A stretch of 64,000 bases of DNA from Nymphaea colorata (GCF_008831285.2 NC_045148.1:5330001-5394000), one strand, 5' to 3'. Shown: positions 27,201 through 38,790, numbered from the stretch's first letter. Numbers and translations: made by a program. Notes: generated from the sequence alone by a model not told the origin.

Positions 27201-28144
27201 GACCTCGTCCTCCCTCGGCGTTCGACAGCAGGCGGCTGTCTTCCTCCACGCAGCAGCACTCTCGGTATCCCCTACTGAGCACCCCAATGTCCTTCGGCAG
27301 CAGGCGGCTGCGAAGACCCGGCCCTTCTCGGCCTTCCCCGGCACGAGCGGTCGGCACCTCCAGAGTCCATCGGCGACCCACAGCTGCAGCTGCAGGCGAC
27401 AACCATCATTGTGGCTTCACTCGGCGGGCGTTCTTCAACGTTGGTTTTCTCCACCGTGAAGTCGAAAATACCCCGGGCTTGGAATATTGCTAAGTTATTG
27501 CCAAGCTAGTCTTAGTCGGTATCGTGCTTGTTTCCCCCTTGTAGATTCGCGGGTGGTAGTTTTGCATCTTTGCATTTGCAATTGCTTTTAGTCCGGCTTC
27601 GACCTTGTTGCTTCTAGCGGTCCCTCTAAGGCCCATGGCCAAAGACACTACCACTCTCAAGTCTTCTAGCGATATCCATGGCTACTCACTTTCTTGCTGA
27701 CTTCTAAGTGCCCTTTTGTGGGCTCTGCACGTCTGATAGTCAAAGCACTCACAACTTCAAATTGCTAAAGGTCACATCACATCAGAACAAAGCGCAGGGC
27801 ATCTAGCCTACCTATTGGGTTTGGGTGTAGCTTGTGTGTTAGTTTGTGGTTTGCTTATGGTTTGTTGAGTGAGTTGTGAGCATTCAATTGTATCGATCCG
27901 TGTTTGTATTGGCCTCACACCTTTTAGTGATTTTGTAGTAGGTTCGGCCTAAGTTAGGTTTTTGGGAAGCCCTTCTTGTTCACTATTTCTTATTGGGTTT
28001 TTTGCGCTGGGGTCCTCTCCGACCGGGTAGAATTTTGTATTAATTTGCCTAGGTTTTTTTGTTTTAGATTTTCTCAAGAAGATATTGGGAGTAGGATTCC
28101 GGATTGGTGCGACCTTTCTAGTCTCCACCGGTCGGGTCCTAACA
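24286..28144 (+). repeat. 5' LTR of the chromovirus (3859 bp)
   Basis: Begins TGTTACAGACC and ends GGTCCTAACA, immediately before the primer site. It carries about 260 bp (roughly 25100-25370) that the 3' LTR lacks, and a duplicated 'cctctcgagctcctctct' plus 'ccctctcgcgtgcctcc' phrase at about 24952-25028 that is single in the 3' LTR. The part around 24870-24900 ('tgtatataagctttttaca') resembles a TATA-type promoter and is present in both LTRs. About 27050-27450 is notably GC-rich. The open frames inside are not conserved proteins I recognise. Confidence 0.93.
24875..24897 (+). promoter_or_regulatory. Putative TATA-type promoter in the 5' LTR
   Basis: 'gtatataagc' is preserved in both LTRs (here and about 34053) upstream of a CT-rich tract, fitting an LTR U3 promoter. 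It is called from motif and position only. Confidence 0.4.
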
Positions 28145-28146
28145 AT

Positions 28147-28158
28147 TGGTATCAAAGC
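28147..28158 (+). other. Primer-binding site of the chromovirus
   Basis: TGGTATCAAAGC begins two bases after the LTR end. It differs by one base from the TGGTATCAGAGC complement of the initiator methionine tRNA 3' end used by many plant retrotransposons. Confidence 0.85.
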
Positions 28159-28731
28159 AAGTCTTGAGGTTATTTTTTGCAGTTGTATGCACTTGAACCT
28201 TGAAAGAATTCGGCTTTAGAGGGCAGGTATAGCAATCGGCAGATTTGATCTTGGTATTTCGGCTAGATAGTCAGTGGATTTCTTGGTCAGAGTTTCAGTT
28301 TTCTATAGGAGTCAACCACAGTTTTTCTTGTTGCTCACCTTAGCAAGAATAGGGTTGTTCCCTGCACACCCGAGGGTAGCTGAGCTCGAGGAGCATCACC
28401 GAGGCATCAGGCGGACGCGGTGATTTAGGCTCTTCCCTTTGAGCCCGGCCGAGAGCGAGGTGTGACTGTCGAGGCACTATGCGAAGTGTGGCAGTAGGCG
28501 GGCCAACCCGTCTCCCTTGCCTACAAACACACGGGTAGCATAGTGGCAGTGTGATGGGCAGAGTCAGTGTTGTTTGGCGTTTGTTAGTATTAACAGTTGA
28601 TTTTTAGTATCCATCAGAGTAGCAGCATAGAAAAGTAGCAGCATAGAAAAGTCAGTAATTGTCAGAGTTATTAGTTGGTCAAGGTCAGCATTGGGCAATT
28701 TCCTTGGAGTTGGTCTAGTTATTCCCTACAA

Positions 28732-30723
28732 ATGGGTAAGTCCAAGAAACAAGCCACTCTAGAGGTACCAATCCTCAAAGAGATACCCTCCGGCCAAGAT
28801 GAGCCTCAGCAGACAAACTCGGTAGAAGTACAAGTTTATGCATAGGAGAAGGTTCAACATTTAGAAAAGGAAATGACCAGAATGAGGCGAGAAATGGAAA
28901 AGCAAGAGTCCTCACGAAGGAGAGATATGAATGAAATTAAGGCCATGTTTCAAGCATTTACTTCATCCCAAATTATAGTACAAGGAGAAAGGACATCCCA
29001 ATGTCCTAATCTTCCGACTCTTGATAAAGGAAAAGGAGTTCTTGGCGGACCTCCCAGTCCCCCTGTGATTTATGAAGTGGACCCGAATGTCTCGCATATT
29101 GGCACAAGACATGAAGGAGCAAGGGCAAATGAAACAAGGAGACCCAGACCCGACGTCCCTCCTCTACAACTTGTCCCTCCTACACGGGTTTCCAATGAGC
29201 CAAACGATGAACATTAGAGAACTTCTAACTGTACTCCCTGTTTTGCTCATAGTAGTCAGAATGGGACCTATATTGAGTCCAATGATGAGGATGAACAACC
29301 CCCTCCCCAATGAACTAGAGGGAATCAAAGACATGAACAAAGGCGGACTCCCACAGTCCGATATGACTTTCCAATGTTTAATGGTGAAGCCCTACGAGAA
29401 TGGGTGTTTAAAGCGGAAAGGTATTTTACCTGTCAACACGTACCTAGAGATGATTGGATAGAAACCGCAATCATGTATATGGAAGGCGACGCCATGAGTT
29501 GGTATTTATGGTACCAACATGGATGGGCAGAACCCACTTGGGAGTAGTTCAAAGCAGGTCTTCAGCTTCATTTTGGAGATTCAACCGATGAAGAATTGAA
29601 AAGCTTGGTCCAAACTACCACAATCTAAGCATATCAAAAACAATTTGCGAGACTCTTGAGCATGGTCCAGTAGACAGATAGATCCCTCATCGGTGCATTT
29701 AAAGGTGGTCTCAAGGATGAGATAAAAATATATATGAAGACCCAGAGGTACACGAGTCTAGATGAATGCTTTGCCATGGCACGAATCTATGAGGAAAAAC
29801 TCTTGGGGAAGAGAGCTTTGAAGAAAGCTTGGAGAATTGATGGCCACAAAAAAAAAATATCGTCATCCCAAAATTCTTATTCCAAGAGGAACGATAGATC
29901 TCCTTACATCAAGAAGGATGAGGCCAAACCCACTTATGCACGTAAACCTCCTATTACGTACATAACTAGCCAAGAACAGGAGGAATTGAGGCGCAAGAAT
30001 CTGTGCTTTAAGTGTAAAGAGAAATGGGACCAGAACCATAAGTGTAAAACGTTCAACAATATTGAGAGCAGTGTTGAGAGTGGAACAGATTTCGATTCGT
30101 CTGAAGAGGAAGAAGAAACAACTCCGGAACAACATGCCCTAAAAAACGAACCAAAAGAAGAAGGTGAAGGGGCTTACCATTCCATGATGGACCCCCACAG
30201 GCCGAATGGTATGCGGATAGTGGGTAAGATTAAGGGAAGAAAGGTGGTTGTCCTTCTCGATTCAGGGGCAACTCACAATTTTATGAGCATGGAAACGACC
30301 CAAGCCGTAGATTATCCTTTAACCCCGCAATCACCTTTGACAGTTATGGTTGGAGATGGGTCTCATCTCTCATGTTCCCACGCTTGCAAGAATGTGGGCC
30401 TTACACTGCAGAAGATACCTTTTAGGGTAGATTTATTGGTTCTCCCCATTAGTGGGATAGACGTGGTATTAGGAGTAAAGTGGTTAGAAACTTTAGGAGT
30501 CGTATCATGGGATTTTAAGAACATGACTATGAGCTTCCTAAAGGAGGGAGATGACAAGTCTGTCACCTTGAAGGTTGTTAGTACCAGTGTTGAGCCTAAG
30601 GCCACCTTGAAAACCTTAGAGGTTCAACAACCAGCATATTGGGTAGTGGCAATGGCCATTAAAGTGCCCGAAAGGAAGAGAAAGAAGAAGATGTGGTACC
30701 CGAGAAAGTACAGGCAGTATTAG
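28732..30723 (+). pseudogene. Degenerate gag plus aspartic protease of the chromovirus
   Basis: The likely start is ATG 28732 (MGKSKKQATLEV). The frame is stopped by TAG at about 28842, continues to a stop at 29217, shifts, and a clean frame runs 29734-30723. The capsid region (about 29350-29800) has the plant gag pattern around 'MFNGEALREWVFKAERYF'. A zinc-knuckle-like motif reads [14 protein letters not shown] (about 30003-30044), of the CX2CX7HXC type. The retropepsin active site is [15 protein letters not shown] (about 30244-30288), intact. The downstream '[11 protein letters not shown]' segment completes the protease fold. Several stops mean no full gag can be made. Confidence 0.85.
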
Positions 30724-31500
30724 ATAAATATGAAGATGTCTTCGCGGAACCTAAGGGCCTTCTCCCTAAAACGTCATATGATCACCAGATTATCATGGCT
30801 CAATGAGCCAAACCTGTAAACATCAGACCATACAGATATGGGTATAGCCAGAAGGCAGAAATCAAACGATTAGTAAGAGAAATGCTCGAAGGAGGCATAA
30901 TTAGGCCAAGTAGTAGTCATTTCTCTTCTCCTGTTCTCTTGGTAAAGAAGAAGGACAACACCTGGCGCTTTTGTGTTGACTACAATGCGTTAAATGAGGC
31001 TATTGTCAAGGATTGACACCCAATTCCTGTAATCGACGAATTGCTAGATGAGTTAACCGGAGCCACGATCTTTTCAAAGATAGACTTAAGGGCAGGTCAT
31101 TATCAAATCTAGATGCATGTAGAGGATATATCCAAGACCGTGTTCAGGACACATGACGGATACTTCGAGTTCCTAGTCATGCCATTCGGATTAACCAATA
31201 CACCTGCCACCTTTCAGAGGTGCATGAATGACGTGCTCAAAAGTTACCTCTGAGATTTTATTATGGTCTTCTTCGATGATATCTTGATCTACAGTCAGAG
31301 TAAAGAACAACATGTTGAACACCTCACCAAAACTCTTCAAATTCTGAAAGAACAACAGCTTTATGCGAAAATGTCCAAGTGTAGTTTTGGGCAGTCTTCC
31401 ATCGGGTACCTCGAGCATATCGTGACCCGAGAAGGGGTTCGGGCAGACCTCGAAAAGCTACATGCATGGACAAATGGCCACTGCCTAAGGATTTGAAAGG
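30700..31500 (+). pseudogene. Degenerate reverse transcriptase domain of the chromovirus
   Basis: Consecutive frames match Ty3/gypsy RT: '[19 protein letters not shown]' followed by '[12 protein letters not shown]' (about 30903-30996), '[14 protein letters not shown]' (31068-31110), '[19 protein letters not shown]' (31185-31240), and the catalytic FDDILIYS box at 31272-31295. In-frame stops occur at about 30803 (after IIMAQ), 31012 (after IVKD), 31111 (after HYQI) and 31251, so the polyprotein is not translatable. The catalytic Asp pair itself is retained. Confidence 0.9.
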
Positions 31501-31514
31501 GCTGAGAGGATTCC

Positions 31515-32112
31515 TTGGTCTTATTCAAGGCTATGGTATCATCGCCGCTCCTCTTACCCAAATGCTCAAAAAAGGGGCTTTCCAATGGTCAAAAGACCAA
31601 GGCTGCCTTCGACATATTAAAATCAGCCCTAATGACCGCGCCTATGCTTACTTTACCCGACTTCAACAAAACTTTTACCACGAAAACTGATGCATGTGAT
31701 GTTGGAGTTGGAGCGGTGCTTGGTCAGGATGGACATCCCATTGCGTATATGTCTAAGGCTCTTACTAGTCGGGCCAAACCCCTCTCTACCTATGAGAAGG
31801 AGTTGCTGGCAATAGTACTCGCAGTGGAGAAATGGCGTCCATATCTAATAGGACACAAGTTCATAGTCAGAACGGACCAGAGCCTCTACCCCAACACAAC
31901 AACGATTGCTAACAAAGTTATTGGGTTACGACTTTGCGATTGAGTACAAAAAGGATCTTGAGAATACGGCAGCAGATATACTATTCCGTCTAACTGAGCA
32001 GTTAATGACTTTATGTGTAGTGGAAACGAATCTATGGGAGAGGTTAGCCACCGATCAACAAGCAGATCAGTCTCTGAGGCTCATCAAAACCTCTATTAAG
32101 CAGAACCCATGA
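31515..32112 (+). pseudogene. Degenerate RNase H domain of the chromovirus
   Basis: The frame contains the plant gypsy RNase H pattern: TDACDVGVGAVLGQDGHPIAY (catalytic Asp first), KPLSTYEKELLAIVLAVEKWRPYL, and FIVRTDQSL. A frameshift separates it from the RT domain near 31500-31600, and another near 31900 joins to 'LLGYDFAIEYKKDLENTAAD', the usual RNase H-integrase linker. Confidence 0.85.
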
Positions 32113-32129
32113 TCGATTCTCTTGTACAC

Positions 32130-33440
32130 GGTTAAAGGCAATCTTTTGTACAGGAAGAACCGAGCAGTAGTTCCTCATGAATCGGAGCTTAAACGAGAGC
32201 TCCTGCAGCACTTTCATGACTCACCTATTGCAGGGCATGAAGGGGTTGCCAAAACCCTCAGTAGAATAAAGGTCCAGTTCTGGTGACAGGGAATGAAAGC
32301 AGAAGTGCAGAGGTACATCAAGCAGTGTGTAGTTTGTCAGAGGGAAAAGTATGAGGCCATTAAGCCTCGAGGGCATCTAAATCCACTCCCTATCCCCACG
32401 AAACCATGGACAAACATAACCATGAATTTCATTGATGTCATGCTTCGGTCATAATACAAGGAAGCAGTGTTAATGGTGGTGGATAGACTCACCAAATACA
32501 GTCACTTTGCACCATTATCACGTTTGTATCAAGGGCCAACGGTAGCCAATGTGTATCAAGAGTATGTTGAGAAATTCCACGGGATGCCTCAGTCTATAGT
32601 TTCTGACAGAGATTCTATTTTTATAAGTGCATTCTGGCAGGAGTATATGATACTGATGGGTACAACACTACAGTTTAGTACAGCCCATCACCTGCAAACA
32701 GACGGACAGAGTGAGATTGTCAATCGGTCCTTAGAGACATATCTGAGATGCTTCGTGGGCGAAACGCCAAATACTTGGATAAAACTTTTACCATGGGTAG
32801 AATGGTCTTACAACACGAGCTAAAATTCTTTCATGATGATTACTCTTTATGAGACAGTATATGGTTTTCCTTCCCCATCTATACCAAGGTACAAGAGAGG
32901 AACAGCTTTGGATGACAACGTAGACTGTGAACTGTGTACACGGGAGGAAGTCTTAGACTCGTTCAAGTAAAATATTGCAAAGGCGTAGAACCGCATGAAG
33001 CAAACCTATGACAAAGGAAGAAAAGATCGAGAATTCGAGGTTGGGCAGTACATCTAGTTGAAAAGGTTGCCTTTAAAGTAGAGATCGTTGATGGGTCTGC
33101 CCTATTCCAAACTCTTGCCTAGATATTACGAGCCTTATCCAATGCTCCAGAAGATATGGAAGACGGCATACGGACTCGGCCTTCCCCTTGCGGCATTAGT
33201 TCAGCTTGTTTTCCACATTACACATCTCAAGCCACGTCATGGAGACGTGCCAAATTTAGTTGAACATATACCGAATCAACTGCCTACCCCCTACCATATC
33301 CTCAGACATAGATATATGCAGCGGAATGGAAGAACAATGCATGAGGTGCTAGTAGAATGGAAAGGATCCGACAAAGGAACTTCTTTGGAAGAGTATGAGT
33401 CAGTGGTTCATCGCTTCCCCTCTAAAAGAGCTTGGGGACA
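32130..33440 (+). pseudogene. Degenerate integrase with C-terminal chromodomain
   Basis: The zinc-binding H2C2 part is at about 32212-32345 (HDSPIAGHEG ... CVVCQREK). The core follows at 32467-32820, with VVDRLTKYSHFAPL, VSDRD (second catalytic Asp) and TDGQSEIVNRSLETYLR (catalytic Glu). The first catalytic Asp, normally in a 'MDF' triplet, is Asn here (TMNFIDVM, about 32417-32440). In-frame stops occur at about 32284, 32452 and 32821. About 33292-33436 encodes a chromodomain: ILRHRYMQRNGRTMHEVL, then VEWKGSDKGTSLEEYES. The chromodomain is the fragment that would have targeted insertion to chromatin. Confidence 0.88.
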
Positions 33441-33450
33441 AGGTCAATTT

Positions 33451-33464
33451 AAGGAGCAGGGATC
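33451..33464 (+). other. Putative polypurine tract before the 3' LTR
   Basis: 'aaggagcaggga' is nearly all purine and ends two bases before the 3' LTR start at 33465, which is the expected position for plus-strand priming. It contains one C. Confidence 0.55.
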
Positions 33465-36400
33465 TGTTACGGACCATACTCTAGGTCTGAACCCAACAGG
33501 CGCAGAACAGGAGATACCAGTCGTCGTGGGCGTAGACCCACGGCCATGTGGGCTCAATCACTACAGATGGATTCAGATCAGCTAGAGGAGGTTAAATCGG
33601 CACTTGAACAAGTTGCAGCGAGAGGAGTGGGAGGAGCAACTAGACCAAGTGCATGCAATTCACGGATATTCCTCAAGGCCCAACTGAACCCAAGTTAGGA
33701 CTCCTCGGTTTAGAAGAGTCTAAACCCAATACGAGTCCAAGTCCATGATCTACTGAGGCGGTTTAGGGCCAAAGAACCTAGGCAAAGTGGCTAGGCCACA
33801 TGGGTCTAGCACGGCATCCAAAATCTGAAGTCTGGGCAGTAACCCAGACGAGGTCCCCACCTTGGGCTCACAATGCTCAAAGGCGTTTCAGTAGATTAGG
33901 GGCATCTCGCCCAATTTGTTTTGGTTATTTGCTTAAGTGTTTTTCATTCACTTTGTAAATACCAAGACGGAATGTGTCTCGTTGATTCAAGCTTTGCTTT
34001 GCTTTGAGCGTGAACCAGTTCGTTACATTTGAGAACCGAGTCACTTAGGATTGTATATAAGCTTTTTACACTTTCTAATTCGTATGCAATTTGGAATAGA
34101 ATATCTCATTTGTGAGATTTGTCTCTCTCCTCTCGAGCTCTTCTTTCTCCATCTTGCGTACCTCCCCTCTCCCGCGGTGGTGCTCTTTTTCCTTCCCCTT
34201 TGCACCCCCTTTTTAGCAGCCTGTTCCCCTTCTTTTCCAAACCCGAGAATGAGATCTCAGCATCCATGGCTGAAATCAACTTTAGACTCTCTCTTACGAG
34301 TCTTAAGTCCATCTAAATATCCTTTGGATTTACTAAGAGTGATTTGAGCGAGATCCCACGGTGAAAAGGCATCAAAAATCCAACAAGAAGGTCTCGGCTT
34401 TAAATATGTCATCCACCAAATCCAGTAGCATAAAAATATTCAAAAGTGGTGGATTTGGGCATCAAATCAACAAGAAAAATATAGCAAAAGGATCGCCCAA
34501 GAACGAGCATCATTCCGGTCAATTTTGGTGTTCATCCGAGCTCTCTAGGTGAAGATCTTCACTTGGCCGAAATTCTGAAATTCTGGTGGTCGTTATCATT
34601 TTTCCGACCACCGCTACAACTCCCAGTGAAAAGTACGAACCTACTTCTGTGCCAGCTGAAGATCCAGTTCAAATCGTGAGGGTATTTTGGTCTACATCGG
34701 GGAGGAACATGTAGGATTTAGCCCCTAGATTGCCGGTGCTCCTCGTTCGCATTCCTTGGCCGCCGGCTCCATTTTTGGTAAGTGCATAAACTTCCTCCAT
34801 TGGTTTCACCCCAGCCACACATCCCTCCACGTGTCACACATCCGTCATCTCTTTCTCCACGTCATTCATCGTTCCCATTTGGTCAAAGTCATCCTCTAAC
34901 CCGAGATCTATCTCTTCCTACATTTTAGGAAAGCTAGCTCGTGTGGTCCCTTGTTTCCTTTTTTGTAAACTTTTCATTCGAGTCAACCCTAGCTCACATC
35001 AACCTCAGCCCTTGGATTGCCCACGTGTCCAACACCCAAGCATCCAGGCACTCGTGGTCCCAGCTGAGTCAGCCACCACGTCAGCTAGCTCCCACGTGTC
35101 CTTTTTTGCTTCCTCCAAGTTAAGAAACTCCAGCCACAGCCACTACAATCTTTCCTACAATATCTCACGTGTTTTGACCTAGCCCTTCCTCTCCCATCCG
35201 CACGCCACCGTCACCCTCCATCTTAGCCATGTGTCCTCCATCCGTGAGAGAAGCCTAGCCTCTTGCCAATTCAGCTCAATCCTGTCGCAATCTTCTTTTC
35301 CAACGATTTAGGAAAGTGCGGCCCACACCTCCTCATCGCTAGGGAATCCCTAGCCACAATTAGTGGTGGCCTTTCATCTCGGCCAAGTCTCCTTCATCTA
35401 AGGCGCCTCCAACCTGGGCAAGACTAGCTCAGTCTCACCTAGATCCCCTGAGCCTCATGTGCCTCCACCTGGCCTTACTATTTAGGAAAACCGATCTGAG
35501 CGACCCTACCTTCCCCATTAGCTACTTTTTAGCCGCGTGGCCTCCTTGCGCCAAATTAGCAAATCCCTTGGCTGCCGCAATCCCCTAAGTTATCCTAAAC
35601 CCTAGACACCACTTGGATAGCAAGTGGGCCCCGTCTCTCCCGAAGCCTCTAAACCCTAATTCGAATTTTCTTGTCAACCGCACCCACCTAGATCTAGTCA
35701 AATCAGACCTACCCTTGGTCAATTTGACTTTAGCCAATCTACTCTAACCTAAACCGCTTTCTCACTTAACCAAACTCAACCCATAACTCTCATGACCTAA
35801 GCCGATACCTCAACCCAATTCTCCATTCACCTAGCCTACCCGAACCTAACCTCTCTTACATCTTGACCGAGCCTTCCAATAGAGCCCTTCCAACGTAAGC
35901 CCTAACCCAACCTTAGCTAGGCTTAGGTTCAGCCATCGGCTAGGCCAGCACCATAGCTGGACTAGGCGGCCGCTCCCTCAGCCTGCAACATCATCTCTGT
36001 CGACAGTCCCGATGCACGTGGCTGAGCCACACCCGGCATAAGGCAGGCGCTGTCGAGCTTCCCTCGACAAACCCCTCGGCAATCCACACCGTGACCTCGT
36101 CCTCCATCGGCGTCCAACAACAGGCGGTTGTCTTCCTTTGCACAGCAGCACTCTCGGTATCCCCTGCCAAGCACCCCAATGTCCTTCGGCAGCAGGCGGC
36201 TGCGATGACCCGGCCCTTCTCAGCCTTCCCCGACACGAGCAGTCGGCACCTTTGGAGTCCATCGGCGACCCACGGCTGCATGCGATAGCCGTCCTTGTGG
36301 CTTCACTCAGCGGGCGTTCTTCAACGTTGGTTTTCTTCACCATGAAGTCAAAAATACCCGGGGCTTGGAATTCTCCTCGGGTCCATTTTGCTAAGTTATT

Positions 36401-36903
36401 GCCAAGCTAGTCTTGGCCGGTATCGTGCTCTTTTTCCCCTTGTAGATTCGCGGGTGGTGGTTTTGCATCTTTGCTTTCGCATTTTCTTTTAGCCTGGTTT
36501 CAGCCTTGTTGCTTCTAGCGGTCCCTTTAAGGCCCACAGCCAAGGACACTACCGCAAGGCAGCTAGCCTACCTATTGGGTTCGAGTTTAGTTTGTGCATT
36601 AGTTTGTGGTTTACTTATAGTTTGTTGAGTGAGTTGTGAGCGTTCAGTTGTATTGATCTGCGTTTGTATTGGTCTCACACCCTTTAGTGATTTTGTAGTA
36701 GGTTCGACCTTAGTTAGGTTTTTTGGAAGCCCTTCTTGTTCACTTTTTCCTATTGGGTTTTTGTGTCGGGGTTCTGTCCGACCAGGTAGAATTTTGTATT
36801 AATTTACTTAGAATTTTTGGTTTTAGATTTCCTCAACAAGATCTTGGGAGTAGGATTCTGGATTAGTGCAACCTTTCTAGTCTCCACCGGTCAGGTCCTA
36901 ACA
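33465..36903 (+). repeat. 3' LTR of the chromovirus (3439 bp)
   Basis: Collinear with 24286-28144, starting TGTTACGGACC and ending GGTCCTAACA. It lacks the roughly 260-bp segment near 25100-25370, a second segment near 27630-27790 (compare 36545-36560) and some shorter stretches. Most differences from the 5' LTR are transitions. Confidence 0.93.
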
Positions 36904-37704
36904 GACTCCTACAAAAGAAGAAGAAAAAAGACATCAATGTGACCTACTCGTGTAATGTTAACCCTTTCTGCTCTCTACTGTTACGGAGCTATGTTAGCAA
37001 CATGCAGGCATTCACATGTTGTGGGTTTTTTTGGTTTTGCTCGGCTTACCATGTTTGTGTCTATCTCGATTAAGATTTTTGGCTCTCCAGCCTCCTTAAC
37101 GCCATACAAACTTTGGCCCATAGCCTTGCAACAACTCATCGGCACCCCGACAAAGTCAGGACTCTCACTCGAATGTTCCCCACCTGCTTTTTCCTTCCTG
37201 TTAGATTGGGGGGACCAACAAGCGAGATCTTTACATCCTTTTGTACTCTGTTACCAATAATAGTGATGTCTCATATGATATGGATAATTTTTATATCAGT
37301 CAGCTCGTGTTCGATTATCCCATCCTATTGGAACAAGGATTTCTTGCTTTTGTACCATCTCTGGGAAGTTCTGCAGTAGTTGCACAGGAGAAGCCCTGCA
37401 GATACCAATTTTTATCATCTTTGCTCACGCATGACCAAGTTCAACTATATTTGGGTGTTGCTGGGGTTCCACAAACTTTGTGTAATGTATTAGTTAGTGG
37501 GTTGTTTATGCATGTTCTCGTTCTTAAACATTTCCCCTTTCCCCCAACTCGAATGTATCCTCTAATAAGGTTACAAGGAACTGTAATCACTTAGGCCCAT
37601 AAAGTTTGGTAACGTGGGGACTCTCTTGTAGGTGTCGTTCTCCATGCAAGTTTGTGGCTGAATAATCTGGAATCGAAGAAATACTTTTAAAGAGGCTTTC
37701 CAGT
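36904..37704. other. Single-copy-like spacer between two retrotransposons
   Basis: About 800 bp of unique-looking sequence with no recognisable gene. It begins with the right target duplication (36904-36908) of the large element. Frames of about 100 codons exist (for example 36955-37260 and 37241-37594), but none resembles a family I know. Confidence 0.6.
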
Positions 37705-38118
37705 TGTTCCCCTGCGTCTAGAGTTTGTACAGTCTTTTGCTTTGCAATGTACTTTCTTTGCTTACGTTCAGTCTTGGTGTAAGATTTAGTGTTCACCTAT
37801 GTCGCAGTACCCTCCCAAAACGGCTCTCCAAGTGTAATATTGGGATTCCTTGTTTTGGATGGTCGACATGAGAATTCTGTAAGTGGCTTCGACCATCTTA
37901 TATAAGTAAAGTTAAAAGCTTACTTGCTTCTCTCGTGATGTACTCATCTTGTTAAAGTGAATATATTGCGAGTTTTCCTTCCACACTCTTTATGTACTGT
38001 GTCTTGTGTTTTCTAAAAGCGTTCAAGTGATTTGTGCCCACTTGAACAAGGTGAAAGCTTGCGGCTTACTGGCGAGAGTTTGCCACGCCGCACGGTTCGA
38101 AGGAGTCGGCCCGAGACA
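37705..38118 (+). repeat. 5' LTR of the deleted chromovirus (414 bp)
   Basis: Begins TGTTCCCCTGCGT and ends CCCGAGACA. It aligns along its length with 40983-41391. The primer site follows at 38121-38132 (TAGTATCAGAGC). Confidence 0.92.
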
Positions 38119-38790
38119 ACTAGTATCAGAGCCCAGATTCTGCTCAATCTAGGCTACCGATCGGAGAGTCGGTGTAGATCGTCGCGCCGACTTGCTGCTG
38201 TGAAGGAGGACGCCATGACATCACAATACAATCTACGAGGTGCCAAAGGCAAGGAGTCGGCCCACCAAGAAGAGGTGAGCCCGGCCCATGACCAGGAAAA
38301 CCTCGAGGAGACGGTGAATCGGTTGGTCGCAGATATGGCTTTGACCATCCTATGTAAGTAAAGTTAAAAGCTTACTTGCTTCTCTCGTGATGTACTCATC
38401 TTGTTAAAGTGAATATATTGCGAGTTTTCCTTTCACACTCTTTATGTATTGTGTCTTGTGTTTTCTAAAAGTGTTCAAGTGATTTGTGCCCACTTGAACA
38501 AGGCGAAGGCTTGCGGCTTACTGGTGAGAGTTTGTCACGCCGCACAGTTCGAAGGAGTCAACCCGTGACAACTGGTATCAGAGCCCAGATTCTGCTCAAT
38601 CTGTGCTACCGATCGGAGAGTCAGTGTAGAGCGTCGCGCCGACTTGCTGCTATGGAGGAGGATGCCATGGCATCACAATACAATCTACGAGGTGCCAAAG
38701 GCAAGGAGCTGGCCCGCCAAGAGGAGGCGAGCCCGGCCCATGACCAGGAAAACCTGGAGGAGACGGTGAACCGGTTGGTCGCAGATGTGG
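37886..38790 (+). repeat. Tandem duplication of LTR 3' half + primer site + gag start (~452-bp unit)
   Basis: After the first gag segment ('GGTTGGTCGCAGATATGGC', about 38322-38340) the sequence switches to the middle of the LTR ('ctttgaccatcctatgtaag', compare 37888) and repeats LTR end, primer site and gag start. The offset is about 452 bp. The join lies in a short shared 'ggc'. The first gag start is therefore cut off after about 45 codons and the second continues into the full gag. Confidence 0.9.
38121..38132 (+). other. Primer-binding site of the deleted chromovirus
   Basis: TAGTATCAGAGC differs by one base from the usual TGGTATCAGAGC. The duplicated copy at 38573-38584 has the canonical TGGTATCAGAGC. 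Confidence 0.8.

Larger units (their letters stand above)
24286..36903 (+). mobile_element. Ty3/gypsy chromovirus LTR retrotransposon, degenerate, 12.6 kb
   Basis: Two long direct repeats (24286-28144 and 33465-36903), starting TGTTAC and ending CCTAACA, flank a 5.3-kb interior. The interior holds, in order, a tRNA primer site, gag with a zinc knuckle, aspartic protease, reverse transcriptase, RNase H, integrase and a C-terminal chromodomain. Protease-RT-RNase H-integrase order plus chromodomain places it in the Ty3/gypsy chromoviruses. Many in-frame stops and frameshifts, a substituted integrase catalytic residue and LTR divergence (by eye about 8-10% over the first 300 bp) mark an old, inactive insertion. 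It sits about 1.1 kb downstream of the potassium transporter stop, in the same orientation. LTRs make up over half of its length. Confidence 0.95.

Noticed and set aside
27048-27460. Several overlapping open frames on both strands in a GC-rich stretch
   Set aside because: The stretch is inside the 5' LTR, the frames are not kept at the protein level in the 3' LTR counterpart (35960-36410), and no family is recognised. High GC alone lengthens random frames.
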